64,000 nucleotides of DNA from a bacterium (GCA_004299235.1 SCQL01000033.1:62001-126000); one strand, 5' to 3'. Counted from the first letter of the stretch, positions 48,219-55,841 are shown. Notes: generated by a model from the letters alone, not told the origin. A program made the numbers and translations.

Positions 48219-49027
48219 ACCAGCACCGGAGTGAAGAGAAGCAGGCAGGCCGCCAGCGGCCGGATGTCGATCGCCGGGAATGCGAGCGTCGGGTATGCAA
48301 ACCAGTCGGCGGCCCAGCCGGCGGCGCGGGCGAGCACGAAGATGGCGAGCGCAAAAGCCGAGGCGGCGACCAGGACCCAGTCGGATCTCCGCAGGCGCGT
48401 CGATTTGACCGCGGTCCGCGGCCCGGAGCCAAAACCTCGAGCCTCCATCGACTCGGCCAGCTGGATCGATCCCTCGACGCTGGTGAGCACCACAGGGACG
48501 ACGACCTCGGCCCACGAACGAGGGCCGCGCGGCCGCCATCCGCGCAAGCGTTGCGCCTCGCTGACCTGCACGAAAGACGCCGCCACCGCAGGGACGAGGT
48601 TGAGGGAGGCGGCGATGGCGGCACCGGTGCGCGACAGCGCGGCCGGTAACGCGTCCATGACCTCGTAGGAGGCGAGCATCAGCGAGAACGGGGCGGCGGC
48701 CGCGATGGCGGCGGCGATGGTGATGCCCCCCGACATCCCATATGCCAGCGCCTCGAGCGTGTAAGGCCCGCCGACGCCTGGGATCTGGGTAGGAAGCGTG
48801 AACAGGACCGTGGCGCCGAGATGCGCCGAGACGAAATTCAGCAGCGTGGCGAACGCCGCGATCAGGGTCACGCCCACGAGCAAACCGCGCATCCGCGGCA
48901 GTCCGGCGCCGGCGGCCAGCGCTGCGAGCGCCGCCGCCAGCACCATCACTTTGTAGGCCGGGTTCGTGGTCACCAGGACGATGAAGAGGCTTGCGGCCGA
49001 CCAGGCCGCCACCGCCCTTGCGTTCAC
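48200..49027 (-). CDS. ECF transporter T component (EcfT)
   Basis: 275 residues, about six membrane helices. EAQRLRGWRPRGPRSWAEVVVPVVLTSVEGSIQLAESMEARGFGSG holds the two cytoplasmic Arg-containing coupling helices (the A-R-G motif in ESMEARGFG is diagnostic). The start is GTG at 49027, eight bases after the lipoprotein's stop; no strong ribosome binding site, so coupling to the upstream gene is likely. Ends ten codons inside the start region of the ATPase gene. Confidence 0.9.
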   Translation of the reverse strand: MNARAVAAWSAASLFIVLVTTNPAYKVMVLAAALAALAAGAGLPRMRGLLVGVTLIAAFATLLNFVSAHLGATVLFTLPTQIPGVGGPYTLEALAYGMSGGITIAAAIAAAAPFSLMLASYEVMDALPAALSRTGAAIAASLNLVPAVAASFVQVSEAQRLRGWRPRGPRSWAEVVVPVVLTSVEGSIQLAESMEARGFGSGPRTAVKSTRLRRSDWVLVAASAFALAIFVLARAAGWAADWFAYPTLAFPAIDIRPLAACLLLFTPVLVWRSRA

Positions 49028-49035
49028 GGTGCGGC

Positions 49036-49527
49036 TCAGCTCTCCTTGGCCAGCGGCGGGGGCGCCGGCGACTGAGCGGACTGCTGGACGTAATGCCAGC
49101 CGAGCGCTTCCTTGTCGTGCAGGTTGACCTGCGTGTATCCGGTTTGGGCGCCGGCCCAAGCACCCGCCGTCTCGATGAACAGCGCCCAGTAGGGCTGGTT
49201 CTGCGGGAAGCACTGGCTGTACTGCGCCGGCTCGCTGTCGATCTGGCAGACGGCCTTGCCGAAGCTGAAGACCTGGGCCTGGTAGGCGACCCCCGACTGG
49301 TCCATCAGGGCCTGGCCGTCGATGGTGTCGCCGCTGAAGCCCACGCACTTTTGCAGCGTCGTGCCGGAAAGGTGCTCGACCACGACGTACGCGTGGTGGG
49401 GCGCGCTCGCGTTGATGCACGAGCTCGTCGGGGTCGCCGAAGCCGTCGATGACGAGCTGCCGCAGGCGGTGACGGCGCCCAGGGCAAGGACCAGTGTCGC
49501 GCTGGCCCCAATCAGATGGTTGCGCAC
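49036..49527 (-). CDS. DUF4430/transcobalamin-C-like lipoprotein, candidate B12-capture protein
   Basis: 163 residues. The signal ends in the lipobox AVTAC (Cys22), so it is anchored outside the membrane. The mature part resembles the DUF4430 domain, which is related to the C-terminal domain of intrinsic factor/transcobalamin: CQIDSEPAQYSQCFPQNQPYWALFIETAGAWAG, ending in LHDKEALGWHYVQ where family members have the G-D...W-Y motif. Paired cysteines (four in the mature part besides the lipid one) could form disulfides. The start is GTG with GGAGG eight bases upstream, next to the hairpin under riboswitch control. Cobalamin binding is inferred from the riboswitch and the domain resemblance. Confidence 0.78.
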   Translation of the reverse strand: MRNHLIGASATLVLALGAVTACGSSSSTASATPTSSCINASAPHHAYVVVEHLSGTTLQKCVGFSGDTIDGQALMDQSGVAYQAQVFSFGKAVCQIDSEPAQYSQCFPQNQPYWALFIETAGAWAGAQTGYTQVNLHDKEALGWHYVQQSAQSPAPPPLAKES

Positions 49528-49540
49528 GGTGTTTCCTCCA

Positions 49541-49583
49541 GGCGGTCAGCCTTTTCCGTACGCGCCGCTGAAAGCCGACCGCC
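49541..49583 (-). promoter_or_regulatory. Hairpin next to the lipoprotein ribosome binding site (riboswitch output candidate)
   Basis: GGCGGTC (49583-49577) and GACCGCC (49547-49541) on the minus strand form a seven-base stem directly upstream of the GGAGG at 49539-49535. Switching between this and another fold could open or close the site. Confidence 0.4.
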
Positions 49584-49627
49584 AGGAGCTTCCGTGCCGT
49601 TGCGCGCGGACGGGTCGCGAGATGGGC

Positions 49628-49767
49628 GTTCAGGTCTCCTGGCTCACGGATCACCGCCCCCGTCCGCCTTCCCGAGTACCTCTCCACTCAGTGGCGTTGT
49701 CGGACGTAGGCTCCCCGCTCACAGTTGCGCGACAGCTCCGGTTTCGCACCGGATTCCCTTGATGCCG
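49628..49767 (-). ncRNA. Cobalamin (AdoCbl-type) riboswitch
   Basis: On the minus strand the conserved blocks of the class occur in order: AAGGGAATCCGGTG, the GGAGCTGTCGCGCAACTGT segment with its GCAACTGT, GCCACTG, GGGAAGG, and the B12 box GAGCCAGGAGACC near 49645-49632, ending in CTGAAC. The ribosome binding site of the lipoprotein gene lies about 90 bases further on. It should lower expression of the lipoprotein and ECF genes when cobalamin is plentiful. Confidence 0.95.
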
Positions 49768-49773
49768 TACCGA

Positions 49774-49779
49774 ATCTTA
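49774..49779 (-). promoter_or_regulatory. Probable -10 box of the riboswitch transcript
   Basis: TAAGAT overlaps the stop codon of the preceding ComB-like gene; a start about seven bases on gives an RNA beginning at the first riboswitch stem. Confidence 0.45.
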
Positions 49780-50463
49780 GCCGTTCAGGCCGGATGCGCC
49801 TTTGGTCAGCCGCAGGCAGCCGCCGTCATGGACGACGGGCATGGCAAAGTCGAAGCGGTCCGGAACGAGGGCGAGGTCCAGGTCGGTGGGAGGAAAGCCC
49901 GGCCACGCGCCGCTGATCGCCCGTGCATAGCGGGCGCTTTCGCGCAGGGGTTGGAGAAGTCGATCGATGTCGGGCTGTTGCCGGCGGATGATCGCCTCCA
50001 TGTAGCGGGCGCATGCATGGTCCTCCGGGTGATCGGCGGAGGCGACCAGCGTCAACACCGATGGGCTCAGCGCGATGCAGGCGGCAACCGTCGCGCGAGC
50101 CACCACCAGGCTGGCCGCGAACATGTCGAGCCCGGGCGGAACTGAGGCGATGACCGGCACGCCGGCGCTGGAGCGCTGAATCAGCACGCGGCCCTCGAGG
50201 GCGGCGGCGTGGATCTGGGTCGGTGAGTTGCTGATGGCGATCCCCTTCACCGGCAAGGCCTCCTCCTCAGCTGAGAGCACGGCTCCCGGCGTGCGCGCCG
50301 CCAGGGTACGGGCCTCCGCCACGGTGGGCACGAGCAAGCACTCTTTGGCGCCGCCGGCAAGTGCGTATGCGCTGACCGTGAAGGACCGCAGGACGTCGAT
50401 GACGACCACGACCCCACGTCCCTGCCGAGCCCCTTCGACGCCGGTCGCGTGGATGATGTCCAC
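49777..50463 (-). CDS. ComB-like 2-phosphosulfolactate phosphatase family protein
   Basis: About 228 residues. VVVVIDVLRSFTVSAYALAGGAKECLLVPTVAEA matches the ComB opening with its metal-binding Asp, and AISNSPTQIHAAALEGRVLIQRSSAGVPVI aligns with the family's NSP...TTNGT block, although TTNGT is replaced by QRSSAG here. ComB dephosphorylates 2-phosphosulfolactate in coenzyme M biosynthesis; bacterial members mostly have unknown roles. The GTG at 50463 gives the best N-terminus. The gene ends where the riboswitch begins. Confidence in the family is good, in the reaction low. Confidence 0.75.
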   Translation of the reverse strand: MDIIHATGVEGARQGRGVVVVIDVLRSFTVSAYALAGGAKECLLVPTVAEARTLAARTPGAVLSAEEEALPVKGIAISNSPTQIHAAALEGRVLIQRSSAGVPVIASVPPGLDMFAASLVVARATVAACIALSPSVLTLVASADHPEDHACARYMEAIIRRQQPDIDRLLQPLRESARYARAISGAWPGFPPTDLDLALVPDRFDFAMPVVHDGGCLRLTKGASGLNG

Positions 50464-50492
50464 ATGAAGATGGTGGGGCCTGCGGCCAGGGC

Positions 50493-50843
50493 ATGATATC
50501 GGCGAGAGTGCCAGCACCAGCCCCGGGCCCGCCGCACCGTCCATTCGGCTTCGAGCAGATCGCCGACTGCGGCTCGATGCGCGTCGTCGGCTTGCGGCTG
50601 GAGCCGGGACAGAACGTACCTGAGCACCGGAACGCCATCCCCGTCGCGCTGATCGTCACCGAGGGACGGCTCAATTTCGACGATGGCATGAATTCGGGCC
50701 AGGTCGGCGCCGGGGAGATGCTTCTGATCAACCCGGGCGAGCGCCACACGTACCGCGCCGACGTCGATACGTCGGCCTACCTCGTATTCGCGGGCCTTCC
50801 CGGCGTGCGAAGCCGCACGTGGACCTTGCGGCGCAAGCACTGA
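50493..50843 (+). CDS. Cupin domain protein
   Basis: 116 residues forming a single small beta-barrel. The cupin motif 1 region is RLEPGQNVPEHRNAIPVALIVTEGRL (only one of the two usual histidines) and motif 2 is LLINPGERHTYRADVD with a histidine. Metal binding may therefore be partial. Start either ATG 50493 or, with a GATATC box seven bases before it, GTG 50508 in the same frame. It is divergent from the ComB-like gene, 30 bases away. Function unknown. Confidence 0.75.
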   Translation: MISARVPAPAPGPPHRPFGFEQIADCGSMRVVGLRLEPGQNVPEHRNAIPVALIVTEGRLNFDDGMNSGQVGAGEMLLINPGERHTYRADVDTSAYLVFAGLPGVRSRTWTLRRKH

Positions 50844-50865
50844 CAGGGTCGAGGCATCGCGCCGC

Positions 50866-51429
50866 CTATGGGGCGTTCCAGAGCGCCAGGACGCGGTTGC
50901 GGCCATCGTCGCGAAGCACGCTCAACGTCGCGACATCGAGCTGCAGCTTGGCGGCGGCCGAGATGTCGATGCGCAACCACGCGACCGCGACCGCACGAAG
51001 GATGTGGCCGTGGGCGAACGCGAGCACCCGGCCGGTGGTGCCCGCCGCCAGGGCGATGAACTGCTGCGCTCGGGCGTAGATCTGCGCCGGCGTCTCACCG
51101 CCCGGACAGCCGTCCTTGTACAGCTCCCAGTCAGGGCGCGACTCATGGATCGTCTTGGAGGTCAGGCCTTCGTAGTCGCCGTAGTCGACCTCGCGCAGAA
51201 AGGAGCTCAGGCGTGGATTGGGGAAACCCGCCAGGTCGGCCGTGCGCGCGGCGCGCCGCAGGGGGCTCGAGTACACGACGTCGAAATGGATGCCGGCGAG
51301 TCGAGGGCGCAGCGCCGCGGCCTTTTCCTCACCGCGAGGCGTCAGCGGTAGGTCGGTGCTCCCGGTGTGGCGGCCGTTGAGACTCCACTCGGTCTCCCCG
51401 TGGCGCGCGAGGTAGAGCTCGAGCGTCAG
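50866..51429 (-). CDS. Histidine phosphatase (phosphoglycerate mutase-like) family protein
   Basis: About 187 residues. The catalytic block is LYLARHGETEWSLNGRHTGSTDLPLTPRGEEKA with the RHG histidine; the second histidine is in LAFAHGHILRAV, and DYGDYEGLTSKTI holds the glutamate proton donor. Enzymes of this type act on sugar phosphates, alpha-ribazole phosphate or other small phosphates; given the B12 uptake genes 1.3 kb away, a CobC-like role is conceivable but not shown. The start is unusual: no ATG, GTG or TTG fits just before the motif, and a CTG overlapping the upstream stop (CTGA, 51429) is taken. An ATG at 51528 lies inside the upstream gene. Confidence 0.82.
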   Translation of the reverse strand: MTLELYLARHGETEWSLNGRHTGSTDLPLTPRGEEKAAALRPRLAGIHFDVVYSSPLRRAARTADLAGFPNPRLSSFLREVDYGDYEGLTSKTIHESRPDWELYKDGCPGGETPAQIYARAQQFIALAAGTTGRVLAFAHGHILRAVAVAWLRIDISAAAKLQLDVATLSVLRDDGRNRVLALWNAP

Positions 51430-52010
51430 GCGGGCTTGCCCATCATCTCGGGCCGGCCCGAACGCAGAGAGCGGCCGGCGCTCTCGATCACGGCGCCCGC
51501 GCGCACACGCTGCCCGGGACGCACGCACACCAGGCCCACCGCGGCCTGGCCGCCCTGCTGCTTGAGCGCCTCGTTGACGGCCGAGAGGACGCGGTTGGCG
51601 GCATGGGCGGTGCCCGCCACATCGGTGTCCGGAAGAATCGCCAGAAGCTGCGGCGGGGTGCGGCCGACGACACCGGGGGTGTCGACGTCACGCACCGTGC
51701 CCGCCAGGGCGGCGGCCATGGTCTTGAGCGTCTCGTCCGCTGTGCCCGCGCCGTTGGCCTCGATCAGCAGCACGCCCAGGTTGCGCTGGTAGCGGTGCGC
51801 GCGCGCCAGCTCGTCCTCGAGCACCGGGCGGACGAACCGCTCGTTGAACAGGCCGGTGGCTCGGTCGACGATGTGGAGAGGCTCGGCTTGCGGGTCATCG
51901 GCCTTCACGCCACATGACGGGCAGAAGACGGCGCCATGGGGCAGCAGCGATCCGCAAGCCTGGCATGTCTGGGCCTCCGGCCGGCGGCGGAGGAAGTCGC
52001 CAATCGGCAT
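51426..52010 (-). CDS. Zinc-ribbon protein with degenerate GGDEF-like domain
   Basis: 194 residues. A zinc ribbon, C16-x2-C19-x10-C30-x2-C33, is followed by a segment starting VDRATGLFNERFVRPVLEDELARAHRYQRNLGVLLIEANG, which looks like the start of a GGDEF domain (D-x-x-TGL-x-N-xx-F). The GGDEF active-site turn is absent: the equivalent region reads GRTPPQLLAILPDTD. It therefore should not make cyclic di-GMP; it may bind a nucleotide or act as a sensor scaffold. A TAGGCT box seven bases upstream gives a leaderless start. Overlaps the phosphatase gene by four bases. Confidence 0.75.
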   Translation of the reverse strand: MPIGDFLRRRPEAQTCQACGSLLPHGAVFCPSCGVKADDPQAEPLHIVDRATGLFNERFVRPVLEDELARAHRYQRNLGVLLIEANGAGTADETLKTMAAALAGTVRDVDTPGVVGRTPPQLLAILPDTDVAGTAHAANRVLSAVNEALKQQGGQAAVGLVCVRPGQRVRAGAVIESAGRSLRSGRPEMMGKPA

Positions 52011-52017
52011 TCGGTTA

Positions 52018-52023
52018 AGCCTA
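52018..52023 (-). promoter_or_regulatory. Leaderless -10 box of the zinc-ribbon/GGDEF-like gene
   Basis: TAGGCT on the minus strand, seven bases before the ATG at 52010; identical in sequence and spacing to the HIT gene box at 15778-15783. Confidence 0.55.
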
Positions 52024-52074
52024 TCAGCCGAGTGCTTGAGGCCTGAAATCAGCCGCCCCCGGGTGATCGCGCCG

Positions 52075-52413
52075 TCAGCCCACCGCGGCGGCGGGAGATG
52101 TCAACCAGCTGTCCGCCCATGCCGCGACCGCGGACAGCACGGGCTCGAGGGCGCGGCCGCGCGACGTCAGTCGATAGCTCACGCGCACCGGTGGTCCTGG
52201 ATCGACGAGGCGCTCGACGATGCCTTCAGTCTCGAGCTCACGCAAGCGCTCGGTGAGGACGCGGTCGCTGATGCCGGGAATGCCGGCCAGCAGCTGGTTG
52301 AAGCGAGCGGGTGCGGGGATGAGCCCCTTCACGACCGCCCCCGTCCAACGCTTCCCGATCAGCTCGATGGCGCGCTGAAAGGGCGCGCTGTAGTCGAGGC
52401 CCCCACCGACCAT
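52075..52413 (-). CDS. HxlR-type winged-helix transcriptional regulator
   Basis: 112 residues. The single winged helix is typical: ELIGKRWTGAVVKGLI, then ARFNQLLAGIPGISDRVLTERLRELETEGIVERLV, and VSYRLTSRGRALEPVL for the wing. There is a short N-terminal extension without the cysteine used by redox-sensing members, so a ligand or other signal is more likely. A TAGAAT box ends eight bases before the ATG. Its target is not adjacent; the next gene over is a membrane protein on the other strand. Confidence 0.9.
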   Translation of the reverse strand: MVGGGLDYSAPFQRAIELIGKRWTGAVVKGLIPAPARFNQLLAGIPGISDRVLTERLRELETEGIVERLVDPGPPVRVSYRLTSRGRALEPVLSAVAAWADSWLTSPAAAVG

Positions 52414-52421
52414 GGGGAGAG

Positions 52422-52427
52422 ATTCTA
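52422..52427 (-). promoter_or_regulatory. Leaderless -10 box of the HxlR-type gene
   Basis: TAGAAT (five of six consensus bases), eight bases before the ATG at 52413. Confidence 0.55.
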
Positions 52428-52551
52428 TGCGCTATCGGAGGTCTCCGAAAGCACCGCGCCGTGGATTCGCTGAAATTTTCCGGCGGCGAAACTTCCTCAT
52501 GTCGTCGCCCGCCTGGAGTGGTCAGCGTGAGCGCGCAGGCGGAGGTGCGCG

Positions 52552-53055
52552 TTGGAATCGCGGCCTGGGCGTAGACTCCGGCTGTGGGCCTCTTCGCGTA
52601 GCGTGCGCTGGCTGTCACTGATCGTCGGCATCGCGTTGGTGGCCGTCGCGTTCGTCGCCGCGACACGCGTCGCCGACACACGCGAAGGCCTCGTCGCCGA
52701 GGTGATCACGCTCCTGGGCGGCCTGGCCGGGATATGCCTGGTCTTCTACGGCCTGTTCGCCAACATGCGCCCGGTGCCGCCGGTGGATCGGCCGGCGACG
52801 CGGATCGACGCACGGCCGGCAACCCGGATCGCATCCGCGAAGGACCTGCTCTTCGGCGCCGGCGGCCTGGCTCTTGCCGCGGTCCTGCTGAGCGGCCTGG
52901 CGGTCAGTGGGGGCATCCAGTGGGCCGGGCTCGGCTTGATCGCTCTCTTGCCGATGATCGCGGGCAGCGCGTATCTGTGTGCGCGATTCCTGCGTTCGCC
53001 GGCGCGGGACTGGACGCTCGACCTCAGGAGGTCGAAGAGCCGCAGGGAGCCTTAG
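52552..53055 (+). CDS. Hypothetical membrane protein with four hydrophobic segments
   Basis: 167 residues, family not recognised. Hydrophobic stretches are at about 20-40, 47-68, 97-118 and 122-145, with a Pro/Arg-rich loop (about 72-95, with RPATRIDARPATRIA as a direct repeat) between the second and third and a basic tail. The TTG start has GGAGG six bases upstream, which is a better reason than any nearby ATG. Convergent with the PspC gene, overlapping its stop by four bases. Confidence 0.6.
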   Translation: MESRPGRRLRLWASSRSVRWLSLIVGIALVAVAFVAATRVADTREGLVAEVITLLGGLAGICLVFYGLFANMRPVPPVDRPATRIDARPATRIASAKDLLFGAGGLALAAVLLSGLAVSGGIQWAGLGLIALLPMIAGSAYLCARFLRSPARDWTLDLRRSKSRREP

Positions 53056-53579
53056 GGCTTCCGCGCGAGAGCGCGCACCAGGAGAAGGATGCCGAGGGCG
53101 ATCAGGCCTGCGGGCCACAGGACTGACCAGTTGACCAGCCCGATGTTGTTGGCCAGGAACACCAGGCCGAAGCCGACGAGGATGAGGCCCAGCAGCACGG
53201 AAGCCGAGGCCGTCACCACCGTGGTCGCCGCCGGCGGCGTCTCCGGGACCGCCTGGGTCGCAGGGGCCTCAGGCGACGCCGGCGGTGGAGGCGGGGCGGG
53301 CCTCGGCCGCGCGAAAAGGCCTCTCACATCCGCCCAGGCGCGCCTCAGATCGGCGGACATGGAGTCGAGGCTGGACCCGCCTGTCACCTGGCGCTCGGGC
53401 ATCACCAGCCACAGGGCGAGATAGACGACGACACCGATGCCCTGCAGGAAGGCGAGCAGGACGAAAGCCAGGCGCACCCACAGCGGATCGACGTGGAAAC
53501 CCTCGGCCAGGCCCGAGCAAACGCCCCCGAGCATGCGGTCCGAGCCGCGGTAGAACCTTTGGCCGGTCGCTGGTTGCAT
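53052..53579 (-). CDS. PspC domain protein
   Basis: 175 residues. RFYRGSDRMLGGVCSGLAEGFHVDPLWVRLAFVLLAFLQGIGVVVYLALWLVMPE is a complete PspC domain with one or two membrane segments. A Pro/Ala-rich linker leads to a second hydrophobic part (VLLGLILVGFGLVFLANNIGLVNWSVLWPAGLIALGILLL), which resembles the LiaI/LiaF-type membrane region of envelope-stress proteins. It probably senses or buffers envelope stress. ATG at 53579 preferred; TTG at 53591 is possible. Confidence 0.87.
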   Translation of the reverse strand: MQPATGQRFYRGSDRMLGGVCSGLAEGFHVDPLWVRLAFVLLAFLQGIGVVVYLALWLVMPERQVTGGSSLDSMSADLRRAWADVRGLFARPRPAPPPPPASPEAPATQAVPETPPAATTVVTASASVLLGLILVGFGLVFLANNIGLVNWSVLWPAGLIALGILLLVRALARKP

Positions 53580-53610
53580 CGTCCACCGCAATTACTACCA
53601 GACCCGCTCG

Positions 53611-54876
53611 CTACACGCGCGTGGCGAGGATCTCGCCGACCAGATACAGCGAGCCGCACACGAGCACGTTGCCATCGGGTCCCGCCAGCTCCCTGGCGTG
53701 TTCGAGCGCCGCGCCCGCGGGCCGGACCGCCTCAGCTCCCGACCCGTAGGCCGACGCGAGCTGCTCGGCAGGCACCGCATGCCCACCGGCGCTCACGGGC
53801 TCGGTGAAGACGGTGGCCTCCGGGCTCAGAGTTCGCAGGGCGGCCAGGAGCTGGAACGGATCGCGCTCGCTCAGCATGGCGAAGACGGTGATCAGCCGCT
53901 CCGTGCCGATGAGGTGCCGGAGGGCCGTTCCCGCCTTGGCCATCGCCGCCGGGTTGTGGCCGCCGTCCAGGATGACCCGCGGCCGCCGGCCGATCACCTG
54001 GAGCCGGCCCGGCCAGCGCGTCGAAGCCAGTCCGTCGCGGACGGCGTCATCGGCGGCCCCGTCCAGGAGCTGCGCGGCGGCGACGGCGAGCGCGGCATTC
54101 GCCGGCTGGTAGTCACCCACGAGCGGCAGCTCCAGGCCGGCGTGCTCGAAGCCGGGGCCGGTGACGGTCAGGGTGTGGCCGTCCCAGCCACGCGAGGTCG
54201 ATTCGACCTGGATCTCGCGGCCGAGACGCCAGATCGGCGCCGCCGCGAGCCGCGCATGCTCCTCGACGATCTCGAGCGCCGCGCCCTCGCAACCGGTGAT
54301 GACGTGGTCACCGGGCTTGACGATGGCGGCCTTCTCGTGTGCGATCTGCTCGATCGTGTCGCCCAGGTACTTCTGGTGGTCCAGGTCGACGTTGGTGATC
54401 ATCGCCACGCCAAGGTCCAGGGCATTGGTGGCGTCGAGGCGCCCGCCCAGACCGACCTCGCAGACCAGCCGATCGGTGCGGGGCGCGAGGTAGGCCAGCG
54501 CCATCGCCGTCAGCATCTCGAACTCGGTCGCCTGCCCCATGCCGGCGGCGATCGCCTCCAGCGCGGGCATGATGGCCTGCAGCGTTTCGACGAACTCGTC
54601 TTCGCCGATCGGACGGCCGTTGACCTCGATCCGTTCGGTGTACGAGATCAGGTGGGGCTTGGGCATGAACCCCACGTCGTGACCGGCCGCGCGCAGGATC
54701 GAAGCGAGGCAGGCCCCGGTCGAGCCCTTGCCGTTGGTGCCCGCGATGAGCGCGCCCTTGAGACCTCGGTCCGGGCGGCCGAGACGGTCGAGGAGCGCTC
54801 TCGTCCGTTCCGTGCCCAGCTTCATCCCGAACCGGCCCTGCTTGGAGATGTAGGCCAGCGCTTCCGCGTACGTCAC
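53611..54876 (-). CDS. folC: Folylpolyglutamate/dihydrofolate synthase
   Basis: 421 residues of the Mur-ligase-like family. GTNGKGSTGACLASI (46-60) is the P-loop, followed by HLISYTERIEVNGRPIGEDEF, the family's second block, and LEVGLGGRLDATN-like CEVGLGGRLDATNALD, the omega-loop/magnesium region, with TNVDLDHQKYLGDT. The C-terminal domain carries DGGHNPAAM. It adds glutamate to folates and perhaps to dihydropteroate. GTG start. It follows folD by 14 bases on the same strand. Confidence 0.94.
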   Translation of the reverse strand: MTYAEALAYISKQGRFGMKLGTERTRALLDRLGRPDRGLKGALIAGTNGKGSTGACLASILRAAGHDVGFMPKPHLISYTERIEVNGRPIGEDEFVETLQAIMPALEAIAAGMGQATEFEMLTAMALAYLAPRTDRLVCEVGLGGRLDATNALDLGVAMITNVDLDHQKYLGDTIEQIAHEKAAIVKPGDHVITGCEGAALEIVEEHARLAAAPIWRLGREIQVESTSRGWDGHTLTVTGPGFEHAGLELPLVGDYQPANAALAVAAAQLLDGAADDAVRDGLASTRWPGRLQVIGRRPRVILDGGHNPAAMAKAGTALRHLIGTERLITVFAMLSERDPFQLLAALRTLSPEATVFTEPVSAGGHAVPAEQLASAYGSGAEAVRPAGAALEHARELAGPDGNVLVCGSLYLVGEILATRV

Positions 54877-54890
54877 GCCGTCATTGTCGA

Positions 54891-55742
54891 TTAGGGGCGG
54901 CGGCGCACCTCGGCTTGGTACGTGTTCTTGATCAGCATCGCGCGTGTCATCGGGCCGACACCGCCCGGGTTCGGGGTCAACCAGCCGGCCACCTCCTCGA
55001 CCCGCGGGCCGAGGTCGCCCACCTGCCTCCCGTCTGCCCAGTTGGTGCTGACGTCAACGACCGTCGCGCCTGCCTTGACCATGTCCCTGGTGATCAGGTT
55101 GGCCCTGCCGGCGGCCGCGACCAGGATGTCGGCGGCGCTCGTGTAACCGGCGAGGTCCTGAGTCCTCGTGTGGCACAGCGTCACGGTCGCGTTGCGCTTG
55201 AGCAGCAGCAGAGCGGTGGGTTTGCCGACCAGGTTGCTCCGGCCGACCACAACCGCATGCGCGCCTTCCATTTGCACCCCCGCCCGATCGAGCAGCTCGA
55301 CGATGCCCGCGGGCGTGCACGGTTCGACCCCTCCCGGCAGTCCGAGCGCGACGCGACCCGCATTGATGGGATGAAACCCGTCGACATCCTTGACGGGATC
55401 TAAAGCCAGCACCACTTGGGTCATGTCGATGTGTCGAGGCGCGGGCTGCTGCACCAGGATGCCGCTCACGCTCTGGTCCCTATTCAAGCGGTCGACGAGC
55501 GCCAGCAGCTCTTCGGTGGTGGTCTGAGCCGGCAGGCGATGATCCTCGGAATCGATGCCCACCTGGCCTGCGTTTTTTTGCTTGAGCTCCACGTACCGCG
55601 CCGAAGCGGGGTCGTCACCGACCAGCACGGTCGCGAGCTTGGGGCGCGAACCGCCGCGGGCGATGTGTGAGGCGACCGCGCGGGCGGTCTCTTCGAAGAT
55701 CTGTTGGGCGACGGACTTGCCGTCCAGGACGCGAGCGGTCAC
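54891..55742 (-). CDS. folD: Methylenetetrahydrofolate dehydrogenase/cyclohydrolase
   Basis: 283 residues. The catalytic motif is Y50-V-x-x-K54-x-K56 in ARYVELKQKNAGQ, then SGILVQQPAPRHID (the usual GILVQLPLP variant), DVDGFHPINAG, HAVVVGRSNLVGKPTALLLL for NADP binding and TPNPGGVGPMTRAM near the end. It interconverts methylene-, methenyl- and formyl-tetrahydrofolate. GTG start with an ACAAT-type -10 about six bases upstream. Operon with folC. Confidence 0.95.
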   Translation of the reverse strand: MTARVLDGKSVAQQIFEETARAVASHIARGGSRPKLATVLVGDDPASARYVELKQKNAGQVGIDSEDHRLPAQTTTEELLALVDRLNRDQSVSGILVQQPAPRHIDMTQVVLALDPVKDVDGFHPINAGRVALGLPGGVEPCTPAGIVELLDRAGVQMEGAHAVVVGRSNLVGKPTALLLLKRNATVTLCHTRTQDLAGYTSAADILVAAAGRANLITRDMVKAGATVVDVSTNWADGRQVGDLGPRVEEVAGWLTPNPGGVGPMTRAMLIKNTYQAEVRRRP

Positions 55743-55841
55743 CGGCTAATTGTCGCCGGGGTGTCGCTCGCGGCGTCGACGGTGCGCCGCGACATCCAGG
55801 GAACGCACCGCCGAGCCCGAAGGCACCGGGGCCCCGCCGGC

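Noticed and set aside
46867-49163. Long open frames extending the ECF S-component and ATPase genes upstream
   Set aside because: They cover neighbouring genes in the wrong frame; starts overlapping the preceding stops (GTGA at 46866, GTG at 48218) give family-typical proteins.
52572-52601. A leaderless-type TAGACT box followed by GTG at 52584
   Set aside because: That GTG opens a frame of only five codons (GTG GGC CTC TTC GCG TAG); the real gene is better explained by GGAGG before the TTG at 52552.
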